DNA of 64,000 nt, from assembly GCA_963716525.1 (NCBI GenBank), contig OY970315.1:2542001-2606000 (forward strand), in the 5' to 3' direction. How positions within the stretch are numbered: the first letter of the stretch is position 1; each line of letters opens with the position of its first letter. Shown one piece after another: positions 50,980-59,623 of this stretch. The translations under genes and the position numbers were made by a program. This DNA comes from JBBREP01 sp963716525. Lineage in GTDB: Bacteria > Actinomycetota > Acidimicrobiia > IMCC26256 > PALSA-610. The notes under the pieces were generated by a model. It ran no database searches. It was given only the letters and a program-made list of their open reading frames with translations, and was not told the DNA's origin.

Positions 50980-53289
50980 TCACGAGTGCAGGAGTTCGAT
51001 GATGCGTGCCGGGGAGAGCGGTAGGCGCGTCACGGCCACACCGAACGGCGCGAGCGCGTCGGCCACCGCGTTGACGACGGCCGGCGGCGCGCCGATCGCA
51101 CCGCCCTCACCGACGCCCTTGAAGCCACCGGGCCCCGGGCTCGGCGTCTCGATGTGGCCGTACTCGATCGGCGGCACCTCGGCTGCCGAAGGCATGAGGT
51201 AGTCCATGAACGTGGTGGCGAGCGGGTTGCCTTCGCCGTCGTAGGCGAGGTGCTCGAAGAGCACGCCGGCGATGCCCTGCACGACGCCTCCGGCGATCTG
51301 GCCCTCCACCACGTCGGGGTTGATCATCGGGCCGCAGTCCTCGCTCACGATGTAGCGCAGCAGTTGCACGTGCCCGGTGTCGGTGTCGACCTCGCACGTG
51401 CACACGTGCGTGGCGTTCACCCAGATTCCAGAGTTGGTGGCCGTGTAGCGCGCGCTCGCCTCGAGCCCCGCCGGCACACCGGGCGGCAGGGCCTGCGGCT
51501 CCAAGTAGGCGAGCCGGGCGATCTCCGCGAGCGGGAGCGCGATCGCCGGCGTGCCGCGCACGAACGCGCGGCTCTCCGCGAGCTCGATGTCGTCGGCCGC
51601 CGCCTCCAGCCGGTGCGCGGCGATCGCGCAGATGCGGTCGCGGAGGACCTTCGCGGTCTCACCGACCGCGCCGGCAGTCATCGAGGCGCTGCGGCTCCCA
51701 CCGGTACCGGCGCCGAAGCCGGTGAGCGCGGTGTCGCCCTGAATCGTCGACACGTCGTCGATGGCGCAGCCGAGCGCGTCGGCGGCGAGCTGCACCACCG
51801 TGGTCTCGAGGCTGTTCCCCGTGGAGCCGCCGGCGATGTACACGTTGACCTTGCCCGACGGTTCGATGCGGATCGTCGCGGCCTCGGTGGCGTAGTAGCC
51901 GTAGCCCGGCGTCGACGGCTCGACGTAGCTCGCGATACCCACCCCGAGATGGCGCCCGCGCGCGCGTGCCTCGGCCTGCTCGGCACGGAAGGCGTCGTAG
52001 TCGAGGATCGCGAGCGCCTGCTCCAGTGTCTCGAGCGGTGAGATGGCGTCGTAGGCCATCCCGTTCGGGTTCGTGTACGGCAGGTCGTCGTGGCACAGCA
52101 GGTTCCGGCGGCGCAGCTCGGCGGGGTCGATGCCCATGCGGCGCGCCGCGATGTCGAGGAGCACTTCGCGTGCGAGCGACTCGAACTGCCACGGTCCGCG
52201 GTACGCGGTTCGGCCCACCGTGTTCGTGTAGACGCACTTCGTCGCGAAGCCCGAGCGCGGCACGCGGTACGGGCCGGGGAACAGCATGCCGACCGCCGCG
52301 GCCACGAACACCGGCCAGGGGGTCGGGTAGGCACCACAGTCCTGCAGGAAGTCGATGTGTGCCGCGGTGATGAGGCCGTCGCCGTCGAACGCCATCGTGG
52401 CGGTGGCGTGCTCCTGTCGCGACTTACCCGCGGACAAGAGGTTCTCACGCCGGTCCTCCACCCATTTCACCGGCGCGGCCACCCTCCGTGCCGCGAGCAT
52501 GAGGCACATCTCGTCGCGCTGCACGAGCACCTTCTGGCCGAACCCGCCGCCCGTGTCGCGCGCGATCACCCGGATGCGGTGCTCGGGCATACCGAGCAGC
52601 CGCGCGCAGAACAGGCGCACCTCGTGCGGCGCCTGGGTGGCGGCATGCATCGTGAGCTCGCCGGTGGCCGCGGAGTAGTCGACGAGCATCGCCCGGCCCT
52701 CCATCGGCGCCGGCACGTGCGCGTGCTGGTGGATCTCCTCGCTCACCACGTGGACCGCGCCGTCGAGCGCGTCCTGCAGCGCCGTGAGCGGGAGCCCGGC
52801 GAGCTCACCGATCACGTTCGAGCCGTGCGCCTCGTGCACGAGCGCGGTCGCGGTCTCCGCCGTGGTGTAGTCGACCACTGGTTCGAGTTGCTCGTAGTCG
52901 ACGTCGACGAGCTCGGCCGCGTCGTGCGCGATCGCGAGCGTGTCTGCGACCACGAGTGCCACCGGGTCACCGGCGAAGCGCGCCTCGCCCTCGGCGAGCG
53001 GCGGGCGCGGTGTTTCCGGCCCGTGCGGACCAATTGACGTGTGCCACTGCTCGTGCACGCCGGCATTCAGGTCGGCGCCGGTGAACACGTGGTGCACACC
53101 GGGCAGCGCGAGCGCGGCAGAGGTGTCGATACCGCGGATCGCGGCGCGCGCGAACGGGCTGCGCACGAAGCGGGCGTGCAGCGTGCCGGGCGGCGTGAGG
53201 TCGTCGACGTACGCGCTGCCGCCTGTCAACAGGCGCGCGTCCTCGATCCGGTGGACCCGCGCGCCGACGTAGCGGCCGGCTGCGGTCAC
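50980..53289 (-). CDS. CoxL-like molybdopterin-binding large subunit (xanthine oxidase family)
   Basis: A 769-residue molybdenum hydroxylase large subunit. The N-terminal a/b hammerhead domain runs from YVGARVHRIEDARLLTGGSAYVDDL to about residue 115. Domain two has DTGGGFGQKVLVQRDE near 255 and VGEGGAIGAPPAVVNAVADAL near the end, which contains the catalytic Glu. The active-site loop reads AYRGPW near 365 (AYRGAGR in form II CoxL, AYXCSFR in true CO dehydrogenase), so it is unlikely to oxidise CO. No medium FAD or small Fe-S subunit is nearby. GTG 53289 overlaps the SDR stop. Confidence 0.88.
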   Translation of the reverse strand: MTAAGRYVGARVHRIEDARLLTGGSAYVDDLTPPGTLHARFVRSPFARAAIRGIDTSAALALPGVHHVFTGADLNAGVHEQWHTSIGPHGPETPRPPLAEGEARFAGDPVALVVADTLAIAHDAAELVDVDYEQLEPVVDYTTAETATALVHEAHGSNVIGELAGLPLTALQDALDGAVHVVSEEIHQHAHVPAPMEGRAMLVDYSAATGELTMHAATQAPHEVRLFCARLLGMPEHRIRVIARDTGGGFGQKVLVQRDEMCLMLAARRVAAPVKWVEDRRENLLSAGKSRQEHATATMAFDGDGLITAAHIDFLQDCGAYPTPWPVFVAAAVGMLFPGPYRVPRSGFATKCVYTNTVGRTAYRGPWQFESLAREVLLDIAARRMGIDPAELRRRNLLCHDDLPYTNPNGMAYDAISPLETLEQALAILDYDAFRAEQAEARARGRHLGVGIASYVEPSTPGYGYYATEAATIRIEPSGKVNVYIAGGSTGNSLETTVVQLAADALGCAIDDVSTIQGDTALTGFGAGTGGSRSASMTAGAVGETAKVLRDRICAIAAHRLEAAADDIELAESRAFVRGTPAIALPLAEIARLAYLEPQALPPGVPAGLEASARYTATNSGIWVNATHVCTCEVDTDTGHVQLLRYIVSEDCGPMINPDVVEGQIAGGVVQGIAGVLFEHLAYDGEGNPLATTFMDYLMPSAAEVPPIEYGHIETPSPGPGGFKGVGEGGAIGAPPAVVNAVADALAPFGVAVTRLPLSPARIIELLHS

Positions 53290-54026
53290 GCGATCGCGGC
53301 GATGCGGCCACCGTCGACCGGCACGATCGCCCCGGTGACGAACGACGCGCGGTCCGAGCACAGGAATGCCGCGACCTCGGCCACCTCGTGCGGCTGGCCG
53401 AGCCGCTGCAACGGCGTGAGCGCGGTCGCGTTCGGGTAGTGGTCGAGCGACGCGCCCATGATCTCGGTCTTGATGAAGCCCGGGCACACGCAGTTCACGC
53501 GGATGTTCTTGGCTCCGTACTCGAGCGCCGCGGTCTTCGTGAGCGACACCACGCCGGCCTTGGCGGCGCCGTACACGCTCGTGAACGGCGAGGAGTTGAG
53601 GCCACCGATCGACGACCAGTTCACCACCGCACCGCCGTTGCCGCACTCGAGCATCGTGCGGATCCCGTGCTTCAGGCCGAGGAACACCCCGCGCAGGTCG
53701 ATGTCCATCATGCGGTCGTACTGTTCCATCGTCACGTCGGTGAGCATCATCCCGTCGGCGACGCCGGCCACGTTGCACACCGCGTCGAGCCGGCCGAACT
53801 CGTCGACGGCCGCGCGCACGGCGGCCTCGACGTCGGCCTCCTTGGTGACGTCGCAGTGCACGGGGAGCACCCCGCTGCCGACCTCGCTCGCAGTGTCCTT
53901 CTCCGCGCCGCTGATGTCGGCGGCCACCACCTTGGCGCCCTCGGCCACGAACAGCTTCACCGAAGCCTTTGCCATGCCCGAGCCCGCGCCGGTGATCACC
54001 GCGACCTTGCCGTCCAACAACGCCAT
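53286..54026 (-). CDS. SDR oxidoreductase
   Basis: A 246-residue classical SDR. It has VITGAGSGMAKASVKLF near residue 9, CNVAGVADG near 85, catalytic Ser in VNWSSIGG near 138 and YGAAKAGV near 151. GLKHGIRTML and CPGFIKTEIM are typical of 3-alpha/3-beta/7-alpha-hydroxysteroid and 3-oxoacyl reductase-like members. GGGAGGG precedes ATG 54026. First gene of the five-gene minus-strand operon through 48077. Confidence 0.9.
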   Translation of the reverse strand: MALLDGKVAVITGAGSGMAKASVKLFVAEGAKVVAADISGAEKDTASEVGSGVLPVHCDVTKEADVEAAVRAAVDEFGRLDAVCNVAGVADGMMLTDVTMEQYDRMMDIDLRGVFLGLKHGIRTMLECGNGGAVVNWSSIGGLNSSPFTSVYGAAKAGVVSLTKTAALEYGAKNIRVNCVCPGFIKTEIMGASLDHYPNATALTPLQRLGQPHEVAEVAAFLCSDRASFVTGAIVPVDGGRIAAIA

Positions 54027-54036
54027 GTGCACCCTC

Positions 54037-54074
54037 CCGAGATTTGGTGCCATCACACTGGCACGAAATCTGGG
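54037..54074. promoter_or_regulatory. Long imperfect inverted repeat, candidate operator
   Basis: CCgAGATTTggTGCC, 8-base centre, GGCAcgAAATCTgGG. It lies 11 bases upstream of the SDR start that heads the operon, and 135 bases from the divergent LLM gene. The internal TetR regulator of the operon is the obvious candidate binder. Confidence 0.5.
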
Positions 54075-54208
54075 GCGGGCGCAACCGCAGACGTGCCGGC
54101 GCGCCACCCCTGACTCCGTTCTCGGTGCAATTGGCCGCGACTATGCGCGCCGTATGCACCGGGAATGGTGCATCGCGCCCGTCGACCTCGGCCCAGTAGC
54201 TTGCCGCG

Positions 54209-55037
54209 ATGCTCTTCGGGCTCGATGTCGCGCAGCAGCGCATGCCGTGGGACGAGGTGGTCAGCCGGGTGCAGTTCGCCGAGGCGCTCGGCTTCCACGG
54301 CGCGTGGGGTTTCGATCACTTCCAGCCGATGTACGGCGAAGGTCCGGGCGAGGTGTTCGACGGCATGACCACGCTCGCCGCGCTCGCCGGCGTCACGGCG
54401 CGCATCCGACTCGGCCTGCTCGTCGCCGGCGTCACCTACCGCCATCCGTCGGTGTTCGCGGCGCAGGCGAACACCATCGATCACGCGTCGCACGGTCGGC
54501 TCGAGCTCTCGCTCGGTGCCGCCTGGTTCGACAAGGAGCATCGCGAGCTCGGCATCCCGTTCCCACCCACGGCGGGGCGCTTCGACCTGCTCGAGGACGC
54601 GCTCGAGATCCTCACCCGCCTGTTCACCGGCGAGGTCGTGTCGTACGACGGGAAGGTCGTGTCGCTGCACGACGCACAGTTGCGACCGTTGCCCGTGCAA
54701 CAGCCACATCCGCCGATCTGGATCGGCGGCAGCGGACCGCGCCGCACGCTGCCGCTCGTCGCCCGCTACGCCGACGTGTGGCACTCGTGGGGTACGCCGA
54801 GCTCGCTTTCGGAGGCGAACCGCCGCATCGACGAGCTGGCAAGCGCAGCGGGGCGCGACCCCGCGTCGATCATGCCGCGCCAGCTCGCTGTCGCTCGACG
54901 ATCTCGACACCGCGCGCAAGCACGCGTCGAAGTGGCGCGACGCCGGTTGCGGCTATCTCGTGTGCGGCTGGCCCGAGGGTGGCCGCGGCCAGATCGAGCG
55001 CTTCGCGCAGGACGTGATGCCCGAGCTCGTCAGTTGA
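54209..55037 (+). pseudogene. LLM-class F420-dependent oxidoreductase, frameshifted
   Basis: The frame from ATG 54209 encodes LFGLDVAQQRMPWDEVVSRVQFAEALGFHGAWGFDHF and MTTLAALAGVTARIRLGLLVAGVTYRHPSVFA, then HPPIWIGGSGPRRTLPLVARYADVW, up to SIMPRQL. The expected ending SLDDLDTARKHASKWRDAGCGYLV and ERFAQDVMPELVS is in another frame. One extra base near 54885-54895 (CAGCTCGCTGTCGCTCG) explains it; repaired length about 275 residues. The N-terminal substrate pocket is intact, so a sequencing error is as likely as a true pseudogene. It is convergent with the SnoaL-like gene, overlapping by 8 bases. Confidence 0.78.
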
Positions 55038-55431
55038 CGAACTCGGCGGCGCGGCGGCGGAAGCGCCACACGTCGCCGTCGCGCACGAGCGTGTCGGTGT
55101 AGCGACCCACCACCTGGACCGCCCAACCGGCGTCGCCCTGCAAGAGGAACACGACGTCGCTCGTGGCGCTCGCCTCGCGGTCGCTCCACCCGGTGACGAG
55201 CGTGTTCACCACGAGGTGGCGTTGCGGCCGGCGCGGCTTCCAGCGGTCGTACGCGGCGCGGAGTGCGGCGTGGCCCTCGTGCGCACCCATACCGGGGATG
55301 TCGCACGCACCGTCGGCACAGAATGTGGCGACCACGTCGTCGGTGCGCCCGTCGTCGAGTGCCTGGGTATACGAGGCGATCGCGGCGCGCACGCCCTCGA
55401 CGACGTCGGCAAAGGAAAGCGAGCCGGCCAT
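55030..55431 (-). CDS. SnoaL-like / nuclear-transport-factor-2-fold protein
   Basis: A 133-residue NTF2-like protein: VRAAIASYTQALDDGRTDDVVATFCADGACDIPG, then GHAALRAAYDRWK, HLVVNTLVTGW and GRYTDTLVRDGDVWRFRRR. This cone fold is used by ketosteroid-isomerase-like enzymes and by ring-hydroxylating-oxygenase beta subunits. ATG 55431 overlaps the stop of the Rieske gene (TGATG), so it could be a beta-like partner or an isomerase acting on the oxygenase product. Active residues are not identifiable with confidence. Confidence 0.85.
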   Translation of the reverse strand: MAGSLSFADVVEGVRAAIASYTQALDDGRTDDVVATFCADGACDIPGMGAHEGHAALRAAYDRWKPRRPQRHLVVNTLVTGWSDREASATSDVVFLLQGDAGWAVQVVGRYTDTLVRDGDVWRFRRRAAEFVN

Positions 55432-56759
55432 CAGAACCCGAGGTCCGCGATTGGCCGGTCGAACGGGTACACGTTCACCGCTTCCAGCGCACCGGCGAGC
55501 TCGTGGTGAGGCCGGCCGGCGAGGAAGCCGTCGATCGTGCGCTCGAAGTTCGAGACGTGCCCTTCGAGGCCCTGCGAGAGGCGCATGAACTCGAAGCCCT
55601 TCGCGTGCAGGCCCCGTTGCTGGCGCGGCAGGTTGGAGAAGTCCTGCGCGGGGATCGGTGGCCAGCGCGGGTCGTCGCACTCCCAGATCTCCGGCGGCTC
55701 GGGCGCGGACCGGTCCTCGCCGTCGAGGTCACGGGTGAGCGACCAGAGCTCCATCAGCGTCTCCTCGGGTCCGAGCGGACGGAAGCGGTACGACGACGCG
55801 CTGCTGTACATCGGCAGCACGAACCAGTGCGGGAAGCACTGGAAGAACTCCTGGTTACAGCCGCGCGCCGTGAGCTCGTTCAGGTCGGGCACGTCGGCGC
55901 CGCGGTCGCGGTACCAGCTCGTGACCGCGTCGTTGAGGACGCGGTTCCACGTGGCCGTCGCCGCGTCGGGCTCGGAGGGGAGCTCGACGTCGCGCAGGCC
56001 TTCGGCGATCAGCACCACGTTCGCGTGCACCATGCCGGCCATGCCCTCGTTCATGGTGCGGAGGTACTGGATGTCGGCGTCGACGAACTTCTGTCGGTCG
56101 AACGACGCGGCGTCGCGCCGCCCATAGCGCGTCGGGATGACGAGCTGCGGGTGCGTCTGCACCACGTGGTATGCCTCCACGAAGGCCTCGATCGCGAGCT
56201 TCCAGTTCACCGGTAGCCGGCACGCGTACCACCACTCGGTGCGCAGCGACTCCACCTTCCACGCGTCGAGGAGCGTCGCCGCGGGTTCGAGGCACTCGCG
56301 CAGCGGCGGCGCGGCGGCGTCGAAGTTGATCCACGCGCAGCCACCCCACGCCTCGCACCGCACCGGCACGAGGTCGATGTCGCCGGGTTGCACGTTGTGC
56401 TCGGCGAAGGTGCGCCGGCGCGGCACGCCGGTGTTGGTGCCGTCGTGCCCGTAGCTCCACCCGTGGAACGGGCACACGAAGCCGCGCTCGCAGGTGCCGC
56501 GACCCTCCACGAGACGCACGCCGCGATGGCGGCACGTGTTCTGGAACGCGCGCACGCCCATGTCGTCGCCGCGCAGCACGATCACCGACTGGTCGAGGAT
56601 CTCGTACTCCACGAAGTCGTGCGGGCGCGGGATCTCCTCGAGCCGGCACGCCATCTGCCACACGCGGGGCCAGAGCTGCTCGGCCTCGAGCTCGTAGAAC
56701 TCGCGGTCGACGTAGCGCTGCTTGGGGATCCGGTCGGGGAGGTCGATCGCGTACCGCAC
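55431..56759 (-). CDS. Rieske non-heme iron ring-hydroxylating oxygenase, alpha subunit
   Basis: A 442-residue oxygenase that inserts oxygen into an aromatic or alicyclic ring. The Rieske cluster motif is NTCRHRGVRL near residue 74 and CPFHGWSYG near 96 (C-x-H and C-x2-H). The catalytic iron site is EAFVEAYHVVQTHPQL near 178. I start at GTG 56759 (RYAIDLPDRIPKQRYVDREFY), the usual family N-terminus; GTG 56771 is possible. The gene shares a 40-base promoter region with the BVMO. The ferredoxin and reductase are not encoded nearby. Confidence 0.9.
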   Translation of the reverse strand: MRYAIDLPDRIPKQRYVDREFYELEAEQLWPRVWQMACRLEEIPRPHDFVEYEILDQSVIVLRGDDMGVRAFQNTCRHRGVRLVEGRGTCERGFVCPFHGWSYGHDGTNTGVPRRRTFAEHNVQPGDIDLVPVRCEAWGGCAWINFDAAAPPLRECLEPAATLLDAWKVESLRTEWWYACRLPVNWKLAIEAFVEAYHVVQTHPQLVIPTRYGRRDAASFDRQKFVDADIQYLRTMNEGMAGMVHANVVLIAEGLRDVELPSEPDAATATWNRVLNDAVTSWYRDRGADVPDLNELTARGCNQEFFQCFPHWFVLPMYSSASSYRFRPLGPEETLMELWSLTRDLDGEDRSAPEPPEIWECDDPRWPPIPAQDFSNLPRQQRGLHAKGFEFMRLSQGLEGHVSNFERTIDGFLAGRPHHELAGALEAVNVYPFDRPIADLGF

Positions 56760-56771
56760 GGCGAGGCGCAC

Positions 56772-56799
56772 ACTAGACCGATCGGTACAATCCTTGCCC
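56772..56799. promoter_or_regulatory. Compact divergent promoter with ACCGATCGGT operator
   Basis: ACCGATCGGT (56777-56786) is a perfect 10-bp palindrome. TACAAT (56786-56791) is a plus-strand -10, 8 bases before the BVMO GTG; TCTAGT (56777-56772, minus strand) is a -10 for the Rieske gene. Both messages would be leaderless or nearly so. Confidence 0.55.
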
Positions 56800-58500
56800 G
56801 TGCCCGAACCACGACCCGCGCCCGAACCCGCGCCCGAAGCCGTCGACGTGCTCGTCGTGGGCGCCGGCATCACCGGCATCTACCAGCTCTACCGGGCGCG
56901 CGAGGCCGGGTTCTCGGTGGCGCTCGTCGAGGCCGGTGCCGGCGTCGGCGGCACGTGGTTCTGGAACCGGTATCCGGGCGCCCGCTTCGACTCCGAGAGC
57001 TACACCTACGGCTACCTCTTCTCCGAGGAGCTGTTCGCGCAGTGGGAGTGGCAGGAGCACTTCGCCGAGCAGCCCGAGATCGAGCGCTACCTCAACCACG
57101 TGGTCGACCGCTTCGACCTGCGCCGCCACATGCGTTTCGGGGCCAGGGTCACGTCGGCGGTGTGGGACGACGAGGGCGGGCGCTGGCACGTCACGCTCGC
57201 CGCCGGTCACGAGACGCACGAGATGCAGCAGGTGCACGAGATGCACAAGGTGCACGAGATGCACAAGGTGCACGAGATGCACCAGATGCACGCCCGGTTC
57301 CTCGTCGCGGCCACCGGCGTGCTGTCGGTGCCGTACCTCCCCGACGTACCGGGTCGCGAGCGCTTCCGCGGCGAGTCGTACCACACCGGCCGGTGGCCCG
57401 CGACGCCGGTCGACTTCCGGGGCAAGCGTGTGGCGGTCGTCGGCACCGGATCGAGCGGCGTGCAGATCATCCCCGCCATCGCCGGCGACGTCGCGTCGCT
57501 CACCGTGTACCAGCGCACCGCGAACTGGTGCACACCGCTCAACAACGCGCCGATCACGCCCGACGAGCAGGCGCGCTTGCGGTCGGAGTTCGAGTCGCTC
57601 CGCGACGTGCTGAACACCTCGGTGCACGGCTTCCTCCACCGGGCGCACGACCGAGGCACGTTCGACGACTCGCCGGAGGAACGGCGCGCGTTCTACGACA
57701 AGATGTGGACCAGCCCGGGCTTCTCGAAGCTCACCAGCAACTACACCGACCTGCTGCTCGACCCCGCCGCGAACGCCGCGTGGTGCGAGTTCGTGGCCGC
57801 GAAGGTCAGGAGCATCGTCGAGCACCCCGAAATCGCGGAGCGCCTAATCCCCAAGCACCATGGGTTCGGCGAACACCGGCCGCCCTTCGTCACCGGTTAC
57901 TACGAGGTCTACAACCGGCCCGAGGTGGAGCTCGTCGACGTCACGCAGACGCCGATCGTGCGCATGACCGAGGCCGGCATCGAGTCAACCGACGGCGTGC
58001 GCGAGTTCGACATCGTGGTGTGGGCCACGGGCTTCGACTTCGGCACCGGCGCGCTCTCGCGCATGGGGATCCGGGGCCGGGACGGCGTGGCGCTGGAAGA
58101 CCACTGGGCCGACGGCCCGACGACGTTCGCCGGGGTGCAGACCGCCGGCTTCCCGAACTTCTTCTTCCCCGGTGGTCCCCACGCGGCGGCCGGCAACAAC
58201 CCGCGGTACAACGGCGACCAGGTCGACTTCGTCACCGGCGTACTCGTGTACGCACGCGAGCACGGCGACGACGTGATCGAGGCTGATCCCGCGGCCGAGG
58301 AGGCGTGGACCGCGATGGTCGACCGCTGGGCGGTGCGGCCGCCGTCGTTCGGCCCGAGCAGCTACTACTTCGGCGCCAACATCCCCGGCAAGCCGCGCCG
58401 CTACCTGCTGAACGCCGCCGGCCGCCCCAAGCTCCTCTCGGTGATGGCCGAGGAGCAGGCGAGCGGCTACAAGTCGTTCAGACTGTCGCGATCGGGTTGA
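56800..58500 (+). CDS. Flavin-dependent Baeyer-Villiger monooxygenase
   Basis: A 566-residue BVMO converting a ketone to an ester or lactone with NADPH, FAD and oxygen. It starts at GTG 56800. FAD fold: VLVVGAGITGIYQLYRAREAGF near residue 17. BVMO fingerprint F-x-G-x3-H-x3-W-P is FRGESYHTGRWP near 188. NADPH fold: RVAVVGTGSSGVQIIPAI near 209. C-terminal ATG motif WATGFDFGTG near 408. An unusual insertion of His/Met-rich hexapeptide repeats occupies residues about 139-162, between the FAD domain strand and the second Rossmann fold. Divergent from the Rieske gene. Confidence 0.9.
   Translation: MPEPRPAPEPAPEAVDVLVVGAGITGIYQLYRAREAGFSVALVEAGAGVGGTWFWNRYPGARFDSESYTYGYLFSEELFAQWEWQEHFAEQPEIERYLNHVVDRFDLRRHMRFGARVTSAVWDDEGGRWHVTLAAGHETHEMQQVHEMHKVHEMHKVHEMHQMHARFLVAATGVLSVPYLPDVPGRERFRGESYHTGRWPATPVDFRGKRVAVVGTGSSGVQIIPAIAGDVASLTVYQRTANWCTPLNNAPITPDEQARLRSEFESLRDVLNTSVHGFLHRAHDRGTFDDSPEERRAFYDKMWTSPGFSKLTSNYTDLLLDPAANAAWCEFVAAKVRSIVEHPEIAERLIPKHHGFGEHRPPFVTGYYEVYNRPEVELVDVTQTPIVRMTEAGIESTDGVREFDIVVWATGFDFGTGALSRMGIRGRDGVALEDHWADGPTTFAGVQTAGFPNFFFPGGPHAAAGNNPRYNGDQVDFVTGVLVYAREHGDDVIEADPAAEEAWTAMVDRWAVRPPSFGPSSYYFGANIPGKPRRYLLNAAGRPKLLSVMAEEQASGYKSFRLSRSG
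57214..57285. repeat. 18-bp in-frame repeat in the BVMO gene
   Basis: Four copies (about 57214, 57232, 57250, 57268) of an 18-bp unit like GTGCACGAGATGCACAAG, encoding the hexapeptide V-H-E-M-H-K and variants. The middle two are identical. Confidence 0.9.
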
Positions 58501-59536
58501 GCGGGCAGCCGACCACCCCGGGCAGGCGCAGCGGCGGCGCGGTGAGCAGGAAGCGGCTGCGGTCGTGGTCGCGCAGCCAGCCGGCCAGCTCGTGCAGGTA
58601 CCACATCTCGCCGAGGGGCACACCGAGCTCGAACAGGCAGAGATGGTGGATCGGCAGGAAGGAGTGCCGGCTCGGATCGCGGTCCTTGCCGAGCAGCCCT
58701 TCCACGGCGTAGTTGTCGGCGACGAGTGCCGAGATCTGGGTATCGGCGATCCACTGGAGCAGTGACTCGTCGCGCGCGTCGAGCCACGTGCACATGCGGA
58801 AGATCTGCACGGGGTCGGGCTCGCGGTTCCACCCGAGCACCTTCGTGGCGAACCCCGTGTGCAGCAGCAGCATGTCGCCCGGTTCCACCACCACGTGATC
58901 GGCCGCCATGATCTCGCGCAACGTGTCGAGCCGCACGCCGCGGAAGTCGTGGCCGAGGTGGTGCGCGAGGTCGACGAGCACACCGCGGCCCTGCACGCCG
59001 TGGAACGCCATGTGCTCGAGGCCGAGGTGGTGCGCGAAGCACGCGTGCCCCGCGCCGTCGCCGCGCGCGTCGCTCGACGGACCCACGAGATCCACGCCGG
59101 CGCGGTAGCCGTTGTAGTAGACGGCCTCCTCCACACCGTCACCGTCGGCGTCGAACTCGGCGCCCACGTGCGCGAGCGAGTCCCACTGTGTGGAGTACTG
59201 CAGCGACAGCGTCACGACGTCGTCGGCCCACACGTCGACGTACTTCTCGTCGCCGTAGGCCTCCATCTTGCTCATGTGCACGTTGTAGAAGGTGGCGGCA
59301 TTGCCGTCCATGTCCTCGGTGGGGGCGAGCACGGGCGGGTGGCGGCGCTGGTTGAGCGCGGTACCGCCCGGATAGTCGAGCGGAAGGCTGAGGCAGAAGC
59401 TGATCCCGGCCTCCACCTCGCGCACGCCCTGCAGCACCTTCTCGGGCGTGATCAGGTTGATGCGGCCGAGCTCGTCGTCGTCGCCCCAGTCGCCCCACGT
59501 CGAGCCGGACGGCCGCTGCTGCCACCGCTTCGCCAC
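58478..59536 (-). CDS. Cyclase-family (kynurenine-formamidase-like) metal hydrolase
   Basis: A 352-residue cyclase-family protein: WGDDDELGRINLITPEKVLQGV, then LDYPGG. The metal site is STQWDSLAHVGA near residue 119 (QWD...H) and GRGVLVDLAHHLGHDFRGV near 172, with VEPGDMLLLHTGF following. Relatives hydrolyse formamides, lactones or lactams by Zn or Mn, so a lactone from the BVMO next door would be a natural substrate. The likely start is GTG 59536; the ORF extends upstream in shadow sequence. It is convergent with the BVMO, overlapping by 23 bases. Confidence 0.82.
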   Translation of the reverse strand: MAKRWQQRPSGSTWGDWGDDDELGRINLITPEKVLQGVREVEAGISFCLSLPLDYPGGTALNQRRHPPVLAPTEDMDGNAATFYNVHMSKMEAYGDEKYVDVWADDVVTLSLQYSTQWDSLAHVGAEFDADGDGVEEAVYYNGYRAGVDLVGPSSDARGDGAGHACFAHHLGLEHMAFHGVQGRGVLVDLAHHLGHDFRGVRLDTLREIMAADHVVVEPGDMLLLHTGFATKVLGWNREPDPVQIFRMCTWLDARDESLLQWIADTQISALVADNYAVEGLLGKDRDPSRHSFLPIHHLCLFELGVPLGEMWYLHELAGWLRDHDRSRFLLTAPPLRLPGVVGCPLNPIATV

Positions 59537-59572
59537 CGTCGCTGCCCCTCCGGAGTCGTGTGCACAGAATTG

Positions 59573-59588
59573 GACCGGTTGGTCTAAT
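59573..59588 (+). promoter_or_regulatory. Operator-like motif and -10 upstream of amidohydrolase
   Basis: GACC-ggtt-GGTC (59573-59584) overlaps TCTAAT (59583-59588), a -10 for the plus-strand gene. Aligned with the BVMO promoter (GACCGATCGGTACAAT), 11 of 16 positions match, including position relative to the -10. Confidence 0.5.
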
Positions 59589-59623
59589 CTCGGGCGAACG
59601 GTAGCGCAGGAAGGTCGCGGCGC

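Noticed and set aside
50980..53289. True aerobic CO dehydrogenase
   Set aside because: The active-site loop is AYRGPW and not AYXCSFR, and partner subunits are absent.
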